In this document: one piece after another, positions 26,618 to 39,052 of the stretch
How positions within the stretch are numbered: the stretch's first letter is position 1
How the letters are laid out: the number at the start of each line of letters is the position of its first letter
Source: Sideroxyarcus sp045866275
Lineage (GTDB): Bacteria > Pseudomonadota > Gammaproteobacteria > Burkholderiales > Gallionellaceae
DNA length: 64,000 nt
Reading direction: 5' to 3'
Assembly: GCA_045866275.1 (NCBI GenBank)
Contig: BAAFRX010000004.1
Coordinates: 57,773 to 121,772 of the forward strand
Program-made: the position numbers and the translations under genes
Notes under the pieces: generated by a model
Database searches by the model: none
Seen by the model: the letters and a program-made list of their open reading frames with translations, nothing else
What the model was told of the DNA's origin: nothing

Positions 26618-29431
26618 TCATACTTCCCCCTTGGCGACGGGAGAAAGAAAACGCACCACTTCCCCGGCAGGCACCGGCTTGCTGAACAGATAGCCCTGGT
26701 ATTGCTCGCAATTCAGATCGCGGATGAAGGCGAGTTGCTGCGGGGTCTCCACGCCTTCCGCAATCACCGTCATCTCCATCGCATGCGCGAGCACGGCGGT
26801 CGCACTGACGATGCTTTCGTCGTTCTCGTCGGTGGCGATGTCGCGCACAAAGGACTGGTCAATCTTCAGCGCGTTCATCGGCAACAGTTTCAACCGGCTC
26901 AAAGAGGAATAGCCGGTACCAAAATCGTCCAGCGCCAGGCTGAATCCCGCCGCACTCAAGCGGTGAACCGTCGTCTCGCTGTTGTTGCCGCTCTCCATCA
27001 GCACGCTCTCGGTCAATTCGAGTTCGAGGTAGCGATTGTCAATACCGCCGTCATGCACGATTTTCTGGATGCGCTCGACCAGGTCGGACTGCCTGAATTG
27101 AACCGCCGACAGATTCACCGCGACCGGGACGATGCAATAGCCCTGCGATTGCCAGATGCGCAACTGCAAGACGGTCTGGCGCAAAACCCAGTCGCCGATC
27201 TCGGCGATCAATCCGCTCTGCTCGGCCACCGGAATGAAAACGGCGGGCGAGATGAAACCAAACTCGGGATGCTCCCAGCGCAGCAGCGCTTCCATGCCCA
27301 CGACCCGATTGTCCGCGCACGCCACTTTGGGTTGGTAATACAGCATGAGCTGCTGCTGGTCGATGGCAGCGCGCAGGTCGTTCTCCAGACGCAGCCGTTC
27401 CACCGCCTTGCGGTTCATCTGCTCCTCGTAGAAGGCAAGCCGGTTTCGCCCCCCGTCCTTGGCGCGGTACATCGCCAGATCGGCGTTGCGCATCAACTGC
27501 ATCGCCGTGTCGCCGTCGTCGGGGCAGAGGCTGATCCCGATGCTGGGCGTAACGTGCAAGGCGTGCTTGCCGATGTCGAACGGCTCGCCCAGCACCGCGA
27601 TCATTTTTTCCGCCACGAAGGAGGCTTCCGCCTCGCTGTCCAGATCGGTCAGCAAAGCGATGAACTCATCCCCACCGAAGCGCGCCAGGGTATCCGTTCG
27701 CCTGATGCAGGTTTGCAAACGCAACGCAACCTGCCGCAACAGCGCGTCGCCCACATCGTGCCCCAGCGAATCGTTGATGTTCTTGAAGTGATCCAGGTCG
27801 ATGAATAGCGTGGCCAGCTTGGTCCTATGGCGCAGCGCCTGCGCGATGCCCTGCTCGATGCGCTCTTGCAGCAGGTTGCGGTTGGGCAAACGGGTGAGGC
27901 TGTCGTAATTCGCCAACTGGCGGATGCGCTCTTCTTCTTTTTTGCGCTCGGTGATATCGATGAAGACGGCGATGTGATGCGTGAGCTCGCCCGCGTCATC
28001 CCGCACGTTGCTGATGGTCAGCCATTCCGGAAACACATCCCCGTTCTTGCGTTTGTTCCAGATCTCTCCGCGCCACATATCCTCTTCATTCAATTTCTGC
28101 CACAGCTCGCGGTAGAACTGCATCGGTTGGCGACCGGAAGACAGCAGCCGCGGATTTATCCCAATCACCTCTGCCTCAGCGTAGCCCGTGATCAGGCTGA
28201 AGGCACGATTGACCATAACGATGCGGTTGTCGCGATCCGTGACCATGATTGCCTCGCTGTTCTGCTCGAACACCTTGGCGGACAGACGCAGTCCTGCTTC
28301 AGCCACTCGGCGCTGCCTGATTTCCCCGGTCAGGCTATCGACCATGTCATGGATGGCGCGGCCCAAATGCGCCACTTCGTCTTCCCGGTTCACCGTCGGT
28401 ATGGCGGTGTCCAGATCGCCCGCCGCCACCTTGTCTGCTGCCGCACTGATGCGACGGATCGGATCTGAGATACGCCCCGACATCAACCAGGAAAGCCAGG
28501 TAAAAAACAAACCCAGCAGAACGCCCGCGAACAAAATGTGCCGTTGCAGATCGCGCGCCGGCGCGAACGCGGTCGTCACCTCTTCACGCACCACCGCCGA
28601 CCAGCCAAGACCGGGATAGTCGCGATAGCCTGCCGAGCGCGCGTAGCCCACCAGATAGGTCTTGCCATCCCTGAACGGCTCGATCCGATACCCTTTGCCC
28701 GCGTGCGCCTTGATGTCCTGTGCGGTCAGCGGCGCCATTGCGGCGAAGTCCCCCCAGGCATTCTCGGTGCCCGACAGCACCTTGCCGTCGTCGCTCAATA
28801 AAAAGATTTCCCGCCCCGGCGTGCGCTTGCTGTCCAGCGCTTCGGATGCCCAGCTCCAGTAGATGTGGCCGCACAGTACGCCGAGCAGATTGTTCCGGTG
28901 ATCGAACACGGGGGACGCAACATCCACCAGGTAGAACGTCTCGCCGCTGGGGTTGGGCAGCAACTTGGCCAACAGCAGGGCGTCGTGCACATCGCCGATA
29001 TAGTCTCCCTTGCGCCCCTCGGTGCACCATGGCCGTTTCGAAAGATTCTTGCCTTCGAGGTATTTTCCGGTGCCCACCAGGCCGATGCCGTTGGGGTCGC
29101 AAAAGCCGATCCACGCATAAGCATCGAAGTTTTTCTGCAAACGTTCCATCAGTTCGCGTTTGCGATCCACGCCCACTTTGGGGTCGCGCATCTCATCCAG
29201 ATTCGCCGCATTGCGGATCTCGCGGACCCGTTCGAACATGCCGCGGTCCAGCACGTCCAGCGCGGTCTGGGCGCGGCGCACAAAAGCCTCGCCCTCGTTC
29301 TGCTCGATCTGGCGCTTGCTGGTATCCGCCGCATAAAAACTCAAGGCGGCAGAAAGCAGCATGACGATGCCGCCGCTGGCCAGACCAATCTCCGCGCGCA
29401 GGCTGCTTTTAGGATTGAAGCGTGCGAGCAT
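26618..29431 (-). CDS. dCache-HAMP-PAS-GGDEF-EAL membrane c-di-GMP enzyme
   Basis: The 937-residue membrane protein has spans at about residues 18-36 and 297-317 around a periplasmic double-Cache sensing domain (about 40-290, with YAWIGFCDPNGIGLVGTG). HAMP (318-370), PAS (385-500), GGDEF (586-590 intact) and a canonical EAL domain (EALLRW) follow. Cache domains usually bind small organic ligands. The ATG at 29431 is chosen because GGGAGG lies 8 nt upstream; a longer frame reaches 29509. The gene start overlaps the end of the upstream c-di-GMP gene by 23 nt, which suggests coupling. Confidence 0.93.
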   Translation of the reverse strand: MLARFNPKSSLRAEIGLASGGIVMLLSAALSFYAADTSKRQIEQNEGEAFVRRAQTALDVLDRGMFERVREIRNAANLDEMRDPKVGVDRKRELMERLQKNFDAYAWIGFCDPNGIGLVGTGKYLEGKNLSKRPWCTEGRKGDYIGDVHDALLLAKLLPNPSGETFYLVDVASPVFDHRNNLLGVLCGHIYWSWASEALDSKRTPGREIFLLSDDGKVLSGTENAWGDFAAMAPLTAQDIKAHAGKGYRIEPFRDGKTYLVGYARSAGYRDYPGLGWSAVVREEVTTAFAPARDLQRHILFAGVLLGLFFTWLSWLMSGRISDPIRRISAAADKVAAGDLDTAIPTVNREDEVAHLGRAIHDMVDSLTGEIRQRRVAEAGLRLSAKVFEQNSEAIMVTDRDNRIVMVNRAFSLITGYAEAEVIGINPRLLSSGRQPMQFYRELWQKLNEEDMWRGEIWNKRKNGDVFPEWLTISNVRDDAGELTHHIAVFIDITERKKEEERIRQLANYDSLTRLPNRNLLQERIEQGIAQALRHRTKLATLFIDLDHFKNINDSLGHDVGDALLRQVALRLQTCIRRTDTLARFGGDEFIALLTDLDSEAEASFVAEKMIAVLGEPFDIGKHALHVTPSIGISLCPDDGDTAMQLMRNADLAMYRAKDGGRNRLAFYEEQMNRKAVERLRLENDLRAAIDQQQLMLYYQPKVACADNRVVGMEALLRWEHPEFGFISPAVFIPVAEQSGLIAEIGDWVLRQTVLQLRIWQSQGYCIVPVAVNLSAVQFRQSDLVERIQKIVHDGGIDNRYLELELTESVLMESGNNSETTVHRLSAAGFSLALDDFGTGYSSLSRLKLLPMNALKIDQSFVRDIATDENDESIVSATAVLAHAMEMTVIAEGVETPQQLAFIRDLNCEQYQGYLFSKPVPAGEVVRFLSPVAKGEV

Positions 29432-32324
29432 TTGACAGGCCCTCCCGCTGTAATTGTTCGAATTGCGCCAGTGGCACCGGCTTGCTGAACAGGTATCCCT
29501 GATACGCATGGCAACCGCGCAGGTTGAGGAATTGTTCCTGTTCTTCCGTTTCCACGCCTTCGGCGATCACGTTCAGGCCAAGCGCCTCGGTCATGGCGAT
29601 GATGGTCTGCACGATGGCGGCGTCGTTGGGGTCGGTGGCGATGTCGCGCACGAAGCTCTGGTCGATCTTGATCTGATCCAGCGGCAGGCGCTTCAGGTAT
29701 TGCAGCGAGGAATAGCCGGTGCCGAAGTCGTCCATGGAAAAACTGATACCGAGCAGCTTCAGTTCGCGCATCTTCTCGATCGTGTCCTCGACGTTCTCCA
29801 GCACCGTGCTTTCGGTCAGTTCGAGCTTGAGGCGGGACGGCTTGGCACCGGTTTCGACCAGGATACGCTGCACTTGCGGCACGAATTCGGCATCGCGGAA
29901 CTGGCGCGCGCTGACGTTGACGGCCAGGGTCAGCTCGGAGGTCTGCGCATCCTGCTGCCAGGTTTTGAGTTGCAGGCAGGCCGTGCGCAAGGCCCAGGTA
30001 CCCATCGCCACGATCTGCCCGGTCTCTTCCGCCAGCGGGATGAAAGCGGCGGGCGACACCATGCCGCGCTGCGGGTGTTGCCAGCGCATCAGGACTTCGG
30101 CACCGAGCGGACGGTGCTGCGCATCCACCTGAATCTGGTAGTAGAGCAGCAACTGGTCGCCCGCCAGCGCCTGCTCCAGTTCGGATTCCAGTTCCAGCCG
30201 GGCATCGATGATGGCCTGCATCTGCGGATCGTAGAAACGGATGGTGTTGCGCCCCGCCTGCTTGGCCTGATACATGGCGATGTCGGCGTGTTTCAACAGC
30301 GCGTCGAGAGTCTCCCGATGGCCGCGCAGCATCACCACCCCGATACTGGGCGAGATGTGGTGCGCATACTCGCCCAACTGATAGGGCTGGTTGAGGGCGG
30401 CGCGGATCTTTTCCGCCACGATTTCCGCCTGCTCCGCCGCCTCCTGCGGCGCAATACTCAGGTTGTCGAGCACCAGCACGAATTCGTCGCCGCCCAGGCG
30501 CGCCACGGTGTCGCCCTCGCGCATGGCGTTCTGCAAGCGCCTGGCCACTTCGCGCAGGAGCTCGTCGCCGGCGGCATGCCCTTTGGAATCGTTGAGTTTC
30601 TTGAAATTGTCCAGATCGAGCAGCATCAGCGCCGCATGCCGTCCGTTGCGCGCGCTGACCGCCATCGACTGCTGCAAACGCTCCAGCAACAGACGCCGGT
30701 TCGGCAGGTTGGTCAGGGCGTCGTAGAACGCCAGCTGATGGATGTGCTGCTCTTTTTCCCTGCGCTCCGAGATATCGAGAAAGGTCGCCACCGCACCGAC
30801 GACCTTGCCGTCGGCGACGATGGCATGCGACCAGTATTCCACCGGCAGCGCCACGCCGTCCTTGCGCCAGAACACTTCATCGTCGCAATGCGCGGACTGG
30901 TTCAGTTGGAAGGCCTGGTACATGAGGCATTCGGTTGCCGGATAGGGCGTGCCATCGGCATGGGAATGGTGGATGAGCGTGTGGATGTGCCGGCCCAGCA
31001 CCTCCCGGGCACTGGCAAACCCCAGGATGCGCAGGAACGCCCGGTTGACGAAGGTGCACCGCCCCCGGTTGTCCACGCCATACATGCCTTCCGCCATCGA
31101 ATCGAGCAGGCGTTGCAGGCTCTCCTGCGACTCTTTCAGGGCTTTTTGTGCCGCCCTGCGCTCGCGGATGTCGCGGCAGGAACCATAGACCCGGCCATTC
31201 GGCAACAGCACCGCGTTCAACTCGAACGGGATCTTCTCGCCGTCGCGCGTCAGCAGGCGGATCTCGAACACATGACGCCCGGAAACCGAAATGATCTGCG
31301 CGCCTGTTTCGCGGTACGTTGCGCGCCAGTCTTCCGGCACCAGATCGAACACGCTCATCGCATACAGCTCGGCGCGTTCATAGCCCAGCAGGTTCACCAC
31401 GTTGTCGTTGACATAGACGATGTGCCCGTCCTTCTCGGTGATGAACACGGCATCCGGCGCACTCTGCAGGGTCAGGCGCAGTTGGTCTTCGCTCTCGCGC
31501 AGGGCGGCGATCATGGCGGACGATACCGCTTCCGATTGGCGCAGCAACTGCTCGTGCTGCTGCTGCAGATTTTCCAGCTCGTTGGCGTTCGCACGCGCCA
31601 TGCGCTGGTCGAACAGGCTGGCCAGCAGGCCGCCGCCGAACCAGAACATCGAGGTCAAGGCCACCAGGATCGCCAGCACGCCGGGTTCAATGCGCAGGGC
31701 ATCAACCTGGCAGATCGCGTTCTGCGGAATCTGCACGCCGACCATGGCGACATAGTGCATGGCAGAGATGCCCAGCCCCAGCAGGATTCCGCCGAGCACA
31801 TTGCGCGGCGTGCCGTGCAGCTTCAGCCATGCGGCACGGTACATGAAATACAGCGCCATCCAGGATGCGGTGATGGCGACCAGCACGGACGCGACCAAGA
31901 CGAGCGGTTCGTAGCGGATCGCCGGCATCATCTTCAGCGCGGCCATGCCGAGGTAGTGCATGCCGCTGATGCCGATCCCCATCAGGACGGCACTGAACAG
32001 CAGGCGTCCGGCGCTGACCTCCGGTTGGCGCAGGATGCGGAACCCGACCAGGGCGGCGAGGATGGCGGGCAGCAGCGACAGCAAGGTCAGTTCGAGGTCG
32101 TAACCCAGCGGAATGGGCAAATGGAATGCCAGCATGCCGACGAAGTGCATAGCCCAGACCGCCACGCCCAGCGTCGCCGCCCCCGTCAGCATCCACATGT
32201 TGGCGGTATGGCCGGTGCTGATCCGCATGCGCCGGGCATGGATCAGCGCGGTGTAAGCGCCGACCATGGCCAGCAACACCGACAGCACCACCAGCGGAAT
32301 ATTCCAGGAAATCAGCAAAACCAT
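29409..32324 (-). CDS. MHYT-PAS-PAS-GGDEF-EAL membrane c-di-GMP enzyme
   Basis: The 971-residue protein has a seven-span MHYT sensor at its N-terminus (about residues 5-240). The three repeats appear as MHFVG (59-63), MHYLG (122-126) and MHYVA (189-193), which are thought to bind a metal and sense a diatomic gas or redox state. Two PAS domains (about 280-390 and 402-520), an intact GGDEF (611-615) and an EAL domain whose motif reads EVL (743-745) follow. It is first of the three tandem genes and is divergent from acnA. Confidence 0.93.
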   Translation of the reverse strand: MVLLISWNIPLVVLSVLLAMVGAYTALIHARRMRISTGHTANMWMLTGAATLGVAVWAMHFVGMLAFHLPIPLGYDLELTLLSLLPAILAALVGFRILRQPEVSAGRLLFSAVLMGIGISGMHYLGMAALKMMPAIRYEPLVLVASVLVAITASWMALYFMYRAAWLKLHGTPRNVLGGILLGLGISAMHYVAMVGVQIPQNAICQVDALRIEPGVLAILVALTSMFWFGGGLLASLFDQRMARANANELENLQQQHEQLLRQSEAVSSAMIAALRESEDQLRLTLQSAPDAVFITEKDGHIVYVNDNVVNLLGYERAELYAMSVFDLVPEDWRATYRETGAQIISVSGRHVFEIRLLTRDGEKIPFELNAVLLPNGRVYGSCRDIRERRAAQKALKESQESLQRLLDSMAEGMYGVDNRGRCTFVNRAFLRILGFASAREVLGRHIHTLIHHSHADGTPYPATECLMYQAFQLNQSAHCDDEVFWRKDGVALPVEYWSHAIVADGKVVGAVATFLDISERREKEQHIHQLAFYDALTNLPNRRLLLERLQQSMAVSARNGRHAALMLLDLDNFKKLNDSKGHAAGDELLREVARRLQNAMREGDTVARLGGDEFVLVLDNLSIAPQEAAEQAEIVAEKIRAALNQPYQLGEYAHHISPSIGVVMLRGHRETLDALLKHADIAMYQAKQAGRNTIRFYDPQMQAIIDARLELESELEQALAGDQLLLYYQIQVDAQHRPLGAEVLMRWQHPQRGMVSPAAFIPLAEETGQIVAMGTWALRTACLQLKTWQQDAQTSELTLAVNVSARQFRDAEFVPQVQRILVETGAKPSRLKLELTESTVLENVEDTIEKMRELKLLGISFSMDDFGTGYSSLQYLKRLPLDQIKIDQSFVRDIATDPNDAAIVQTIIAMTEALGLNVIAEGVETEEQEQFLNLRGCHAYQGYLFSKPVPLAQFEQLQREGLSNARTLQS

Positions 32325-32500
32325 TCCTTATTTGAAGATTCGGACGCCCATCTTAACAAGCTACGCCCCCGCGCAATCGTTGCAATAACCCCTGGAAACA
32401 GAACCTGATCCGCCTGCTGCCCGTCTCGAACCCTATCGGCTGGATTTTGAAAATCTTTAGCAGAAACGTCATGGAGCGCCAACTGGACAGACCGAACGAC

Positions 32501-32506
32501 TATAAT
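32501..32506 (+). promoter_or_regulatory. Candidate -10 box of acnA
   Basis: A perfect TATAAT lies 38 nt before the aconitase ATG in the 220-nt divergent gap. A good TGGACA is present upstream but only 11 nt away, so the -35 assignment remains open. Confidence 0.45.
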
Positions 32507-32544
32507 CACACACCTTTCCCGTTACCTTTTATGGAGACACATCC

Positions 32545-35238
<2,694 letters not shown>

Positions 35239-35283
35239 GCAACGTTCAGCTCGCTGTATTGGAACTTATAGGACTATCCGAAA

Positions 35284-35667
35284 TTACGAGGCCACCTCTA
35301 AAATCACGAAGGCAATCGCATGGTCTTTTTCATCGCTGATGCTCAAGTGATGATGCCGGATACCGAGCTGTTGCAATTGAACGGATAATTCAGCTGCAAA
35401 GCAGAATTGCGGCTTGCCCATTGCATCGTGGTTGACCGTGAGGTTGTGCAGGGTGACGGGATGACGCAACCCCTGCCCGGTCGCTTTGGCAAACGCTTCC
35501 TTGGCGGCGAAGCGCTTGGCCAGGAAACGTGCGGGATGCGGCACCAACGCATAGTCGGCCAGCTCGGAGGGCGTCAGAATCTTTTGCGCGAAGGCGGCAC
35601 CATGTTGCTGCACCGCTGCTTCGATGCGCGCGACGCTGACGATGTCGGTGCCGATGCCGAAGATCAT
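35284..35667 (-). CDS. acpS: Holo-[acyl-carrier-protein] synthase
   Basis: AcpS transfers 4'-phosphopantetheine from CoA to acyl carrier protein. The 127 residues show the family motifs IGTDIVSVARIE (residues 5-16) and FLAKRFAAKEAFAKATGQG (around 48-66), with the metal-binding Asp and Glu. It is the last gene of the lepA-lepB-rnc-era-recO-pdxJ-acpS series. Its ATG overlaps the pdxJ stop. Confidence 0.97.
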   Translation of the reverse strand: MIFGIGTDIVSVARIEAAVQQHGAAFAQKILTPSELADYALVPHPARFLAKRFAAKEAFAKATGQGLRHPVTLHNLTVNHDAMGKPQFCFAAELSVQLQQLGIRHHHLSISDEKDHAIAFVILEVAS

Positions 35668-36377
35668 GCGGCGAGCAAAGCCTTCATGTTCTTCACTGCC
35701 TGCTCCAGCCCGATGAACACCGCCTCGCTGATGATCGCATGGCCGATGTTGAGCTCGGCGATATGCGGCAGGGCAACGACGGGTTGCACGTTGTGGTAAT
35801 GCAAACCGTGTCCGGCGTTGACTTGCAGCCCAAGCGCGTGCGCGTGCAGGGCGGCACGGTGCAGGCGCGCCAGTTCCGCTGCGCGCGCCGGCAAATTGTC
35901 GGCGTCGGCATAGCGGCCGGTGTGTAGTTCGATCACCGGCGCGCCGCTCTGCTGCGCCGCGTCGATCTGCCTCTCGTCGGGATCAATGAACAGCGAAACG
36001 CGAATGCCCGCATCAAGGCAACGCTGCGTCGCGCTTTTTACCGGCTCGAAATACTTCACCACGTCCAGCCCGCCTTCGGTGGTCAGTTCCGCGCGCCGCT
36101 CGGGTACCAGGCAGATGTCGTGCGGCTTGACGCGCAGGGCGTTGTCGATCATCTCCCCGGTGACTGCGCATTCGAGATTCATCCGCGTCTGCAACATGCC
36201 GCGCAACAGGTCAACGTCGGCATCCTGGATGTGGCGGCGGTCTTCCCGCAGATGGAGGGTGATGGCATCCGCACCGGCTTCCTCGCAGATCAACGCGGCA
36301 CGCACCAGATTGGGATAACGCGCGCCGCGCGCCTGGCGCAGGGTGGCGATATGGTCGATATTCAGTCCAAGTTTCAT
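35664..36377 (-). CDS. pdxJ: Pyridoxine 5'-phosphate synthase
   Basis: PdxJ condenses 1-deoxyxylulose 5-phosphate with 3-amino-2-oxopropyl phosphate to make pyridoxine 5'-phosphate. The 237-residue TIM barrel starts with the typical LGLNIDHIATLRQARG and contains ITLHLREDRRHIQD and NAGHGLHYHNV. It overlaps recO and acpS by 4 nt each. The recO-pdxJ-acpS order is conserved in many proteobacteria. Confidence 0.97.
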   Translation of the reverse strand: MKLGLNIDHIATLRQARGARYPNLVRAALICEEAGADAITLHLREDRRHIQDADVDLLRGMLQTRMNLECAVTGEMIDNALRVKPHDICLVPERRAELTTEGGLDVVKYFEPVKSATQRCLDAGIRVSLFIDPDERQIDAAQQSGAPVIELHTGRYADADNLPARAAELARLHRAALHAHALGLQVNAGHGLHYHNVQPVVALPHIAELNIGHAIISEAVFIGLEQAVKNMKALLAA

Positions 36378-37105
36378 AGCTTCTGTAAATCCCTCATCAA
36401 TTCGCGTGTATGCAAGGTTTTCCCGGCCAGATGATGGTCCAGCAGCATGCGCATCAATTGCTTGCTCTGGCGCGCGCTGTCGGCGTCTCGGTAATCGTCC
36501 GCCGCCATGTCGAGCAGGGTCTTGCCGAGCACCGGCATGCCCTGTACCGAGTCCGTTGTCTCCGCAATCGCGCCGCGTTCAAGTATATAGCGGTACGTCC
36601 GCTCCGGCACGACCGGCTTGCCGCTGTCCGCCTCCTTGTCCAGCGTCAGCGCATAACCGAGTTCCTGCAGCATGTGCTTTTCGAAGCAGCGCAGGGTGAA
36701 TGCGTGATCGTCTTCCTGCGCCAGACGCTGCAGGGTCTGCTGGTAATAATCGAACAGCCGTTCGTGCGGGTCGTCGCGCGCCATCAGGTTGAGCAGCAGT
36801 TCGTTCAGGTAAAATCCGCACAACAATGCCGTGCCCCGCAACTGCGGTTGCCCACCCTGCCATTCCGCACGGTGCAGGGTGCGCAACTCGTGCTTGCCGA
36901 ACCAGCTCAAGGCCAGCGGCTGGAAGTTCATCAGCAGCCCGCGCAGCGCGGACCGTGGGCGCCGGGCGCCGCGCGCCACCAGCGGCACCCGCCCGTGCGC
37001 CCGGCTGAATACTTCGAGGATCAGACTGGTCTCGCGGAAGGGGTAGCTGTGCAGCACGAACGCGGGTTCGTCCTGGAAGCGCAGTCCGGCAGGCGCGTTA
37101 CTCAT
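36374..37105 (-). CDS. recO: DNA repair protein RecO
   Basis: RecO anneals single strands and with RecR loads RecA onto SSB-coated DNA. The 243-residue protein has an N-terminal OB fold (FVLHSYPFRETSLILEVFSR; VPLVARGARRPRSALRG) and a helical C-terminal domain (FEKHMLQELGYALTLDKE). The zinc-finger cysteines seen in some RecO proteins are absent, as is usual in proteobacteria. It overlaps era by 8 nt and pdxJ by 4 nt. Confidence 0.95.
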   Translation of the reverse strand: MSNAPAGLRFQDEPAFVLHSYPFRETSLILEVFSRAHGRVPLVARGARRPRSALRGLLMNFQPLALSWFGKHELRTLHRAEWQGGQPQLRGTALLCGFYLNELLLNLMARDDPHERLFDYYQQTLQRLAQEDDHAFTLRCFEKHMLQELGYALTLDKEADSGKPVVPERTYRYILERGAIAETTDSVQGMPVLGKTLLDMAADDYRDADSARQSKQLMRMLLDHHLAGKTLHTRELMRDLQKL

Positions 37106-37988
37106 ACCCCAGTGTCTTGAGCATGTGCGCGCTGTCGGCCCAGCCGCTGCGCACCTTGACGAACACTTCGAGAAACACTTTGCCGTCGAACAGTTTCTCC
37201 ATGTCGAGCCGCGCCTGGGTGGCGATCTCTTTCAGTTTCTCGCCCTTGTGGCCGATCAGCATGATCTTGTGCGCTTCCTTGTCCACCAGAATGGCGGCAT
37301 GGATGCGGCGCAACCTGCCCTCTTGCTGGAACTGCTCGATCACCACGCTGACCGAGTAGGGCAATTCTTCGCCGGTGAACCGGAATACTTTTTCGCGCAA
37401 CAGTTCGGCTGCGAGGAAACGCTCGTTGCGGTCGGTGATGTCATCTTCCGCGTACAGATGTTCGCCTGCCGCGAGATAAGGCCGGACCGCGTCGAGGAGG
37501 GTGTCGAGCTGTTTGTCCTGGCGCGCGCTGACCGGAACGATGGCGGCGAACGGGCGCAGCGCGGATACCTGTTCGATGAAAGGCAGCAACTCGGCCTTGT
37601 CCTTCATCAGGTCGGCCTTGTTGATCACCAGGATGACCGGCCTGTCCTGCGGCAACAGTTCCAGCACCTGCTGGTCGCGCTCGTCGAAGTGGCGCGCCTC
37701 GATGACGAACAGCACCGCATGCACATCGCGCAGGCTGCCGGTCACCACGCGGTTCATGCTGCGGTTCAGCGCGTTGGTGTGGCGGGTCTGGAACCCGGGC
37801 GTATCGACAAACACAAACTGTTCCGCGCCCTCGGTCAGGATGCCGTGGATGCGGTGGCGCGTGGTCTGCGCCTTGCGCGAGGTAATGCTGACCTTCTGTC
37901 CGATGAGATGATTGAGCAGGGTCGATTTGCCCACGTTGGGGCTGCCGACAATGGCGATAAATCCGGTGCGTGCAGTATTTTCGGTCAT
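37098..37988 (-). CDS. era: GTPase Era
   Basis: Era binds the 3' end of 16S rRNA and helps 30S maturation. The 296 residues carry G1 GSPNVGKST (around 16-24), G3 DTPGFQTRH, G4 NKAD and a C-terminal KH RNA-binding domain (GHKGEKLKEIATQARLDME). It lies directly behind rnc with a 4-nt overlap, as in E. coli, so ribosome maturation and RNase III are co-expressed. Confidence 0.97.
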   Translation of the reverse strand: MTENTARTGFIAIVGSPNVGKSTLLNHLIGQKVSITSRKAQTTRHRIHGILTEGAEQFVFVDTPGFQTRHTNALNRSMNRVVTGSLRDVHAVLFVIEARHFDERDQQVLELLPQDRPVILVINKADLMKDKAELLPFIEQVSALRPFAAIVPVSARQDKQLDTLLDAVRPYLAAGEHLYAEDDITDRNERFLAAELLREKVFRFTGEELPYSVSVVIEQFQQEGRLRRIHAAILVDKEAHKIMLIGHKGEKLKEIATQARLDMEKLFDGKVFLEVFVKVRSGWADSAHMLKTLGYE

Positions 37989-38653
37989 GGGGTAATTTGC
38001 TGATAAGCCGCAGCGGCAGCGATTTGTTCGGCCAGACGGCGGCTCGCGCCCTCGCCCTGGGTGACGATGTTCAATTTTGGCAGGTTGCAGGCCACCACGA
38101 AGGTCTGCGCGTGCGCCTCGCCCCGGATCGCGACCACCTCGTATTTTGGCAACGGCAGCTTGTGGCCCTGCAGATGTTCCTGCAGCAGGGTCTTCGGATC
38201 CTTGCCCAGGCTGCGCAAGTCGAGGCCGCCGAGATAAGGCACATACAGGCCGAGCACGACCTGCTGCGCGACGGCGAAGTCCGCATCCAGCCAGACCGCG
38301 CCGAACAGGGCTTCGAGCGCATCGGCGAGGATGGACGGACGCCGGTTGCCGCCGCTCTTTACTTCACCCTCCCCCATCCGCAATTCCTTGCCCAGTTCCA
38401 GTTGCTGCGCCAGTTGGGCCAGCGTCTGCTGGTTGACAAGATTCGAGCGCAGCCGCGACAACTCGCCTTCGGCGATGTCGGGATAGCGGTCATAAAGATA
38501 TTTGGCGACCGTGCAGTTGAGCAGGCTGTCGCCGAGGAATTCCAGACGCTCGTTGTGTTCAGCGCTGTAGCTGCGATGGGTCAGTGCGCGTTGCAAGAGC
38601 TGCGGCTGGACAAAGCGGTAACCGATCCGCTGACAGAGTGCGGCATGCTTCAT
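37985..38653 (-). CDS. rnc: Ribonuclease III
   Basis: RNase III cleaves double-stranded RNA, including the rRNA precursor. The 222-residue protein has the catalytic signature ERLEFLGDSLL (around residues 35-45), the second acidic motif DALEALFGAVWLDADF, and a C-terminal dsRNA-binding domain (DPKTLLQEHLQGHKLPLPKY). It is followed by era with an ATGA overlap and preceded by a DUF4845 gene. Confidence 0.97.
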   Translation of the reverse strand: MKHAALCQRIGYRFVQPQLLQRALTHRSYSAEHNERLEFLGDSLLNCTVAKYLYDRYPDIAEGELSRLRSNLVNQQTLAQLAQQLELGKELRMGEGEVKSGGNRRPSILADALEALFGAVWLDADFAVAQQVVLGLYVPYLGGLDLRSLGKDPKTLLQEHLQGHKLPLPKYEVVAIRGEAHAQTFVVACNLPKLNIVTQGEGASRRLAEQIAAAAAYQQITP

Positions 38654-38660
38654 CGGCGCA

Positions 38661-39026
38661 TCAGGAACTGGAGGGATTGAACGCCAAGACCAGGCTGACG
38701 TTGCCCATCAGCGGAATCCGCACTTCGTAGCTGGCGCTCAAACTGAGCGCGCCGCCCTCGCGCACGATCTCGATATCCTCGACCTTGAGGTCTTCGATAT
38801 AGTTGATGCTGGCGCGTTTGCGGTAGGACATCTCCACCGCGCTGATCGGCGCATCTTGCATGGCCGGATCCGCCACGATTTCGTTGAAAATATGGCTTAT
38901 CTGCATGCTGTGCAGGTAGCTTGGTACGATTTTCAGGGCAAGCAACGCGATGATAATGAGCGCGAATGCGCCCATGATTAAATTAGTCAAGCCCACGCCG
39001 CATTGTCGATTTTTCATTCCATGCAT
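38661..39026 (-). CDS. DUF4845 single-span membrane protein
   Basis: The 121-residue protein has one N-terminal membrane span (LTNLIMGAFALIIIALLALKIVPSYL) and a small periplasmic domain. Proteins of this family (DUF4845) sit between lepB and rnc in many beta- and gammaproteobacteria; their function is not known. The ATG at 39026 is chosen because AAGGAG lies 5 nt upstream and it clears the lepB stop; an open frame extends into lepB. Confidence 0.88.
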   Translation of the reverse strand: MHGMKNRQCGVGLTNLIMGAFALIIIALLALKIVPSYLHSMQISHIFNEIVADPAMQDAPISAVEMSYRKRASINYIEDLKVEDIEIVREGGALSLSASYEVRIPLMGNVSLVLAFNPSSS

Positions 39027-39052
39027 GACGACTCCTTTCCCAAAAAACACGC

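Noticed and set aside
29454..32408. 984-codon open frame on the plus strand opposite the MHYT c-di-GMP gene
   Set aside because: Composition (Gln/His/Arg-rich, no hydrophobic pattern) is that of an antisense shadow, while the minus-strand protein has intact MHYT, PAS, GGDEF and EAL domains.
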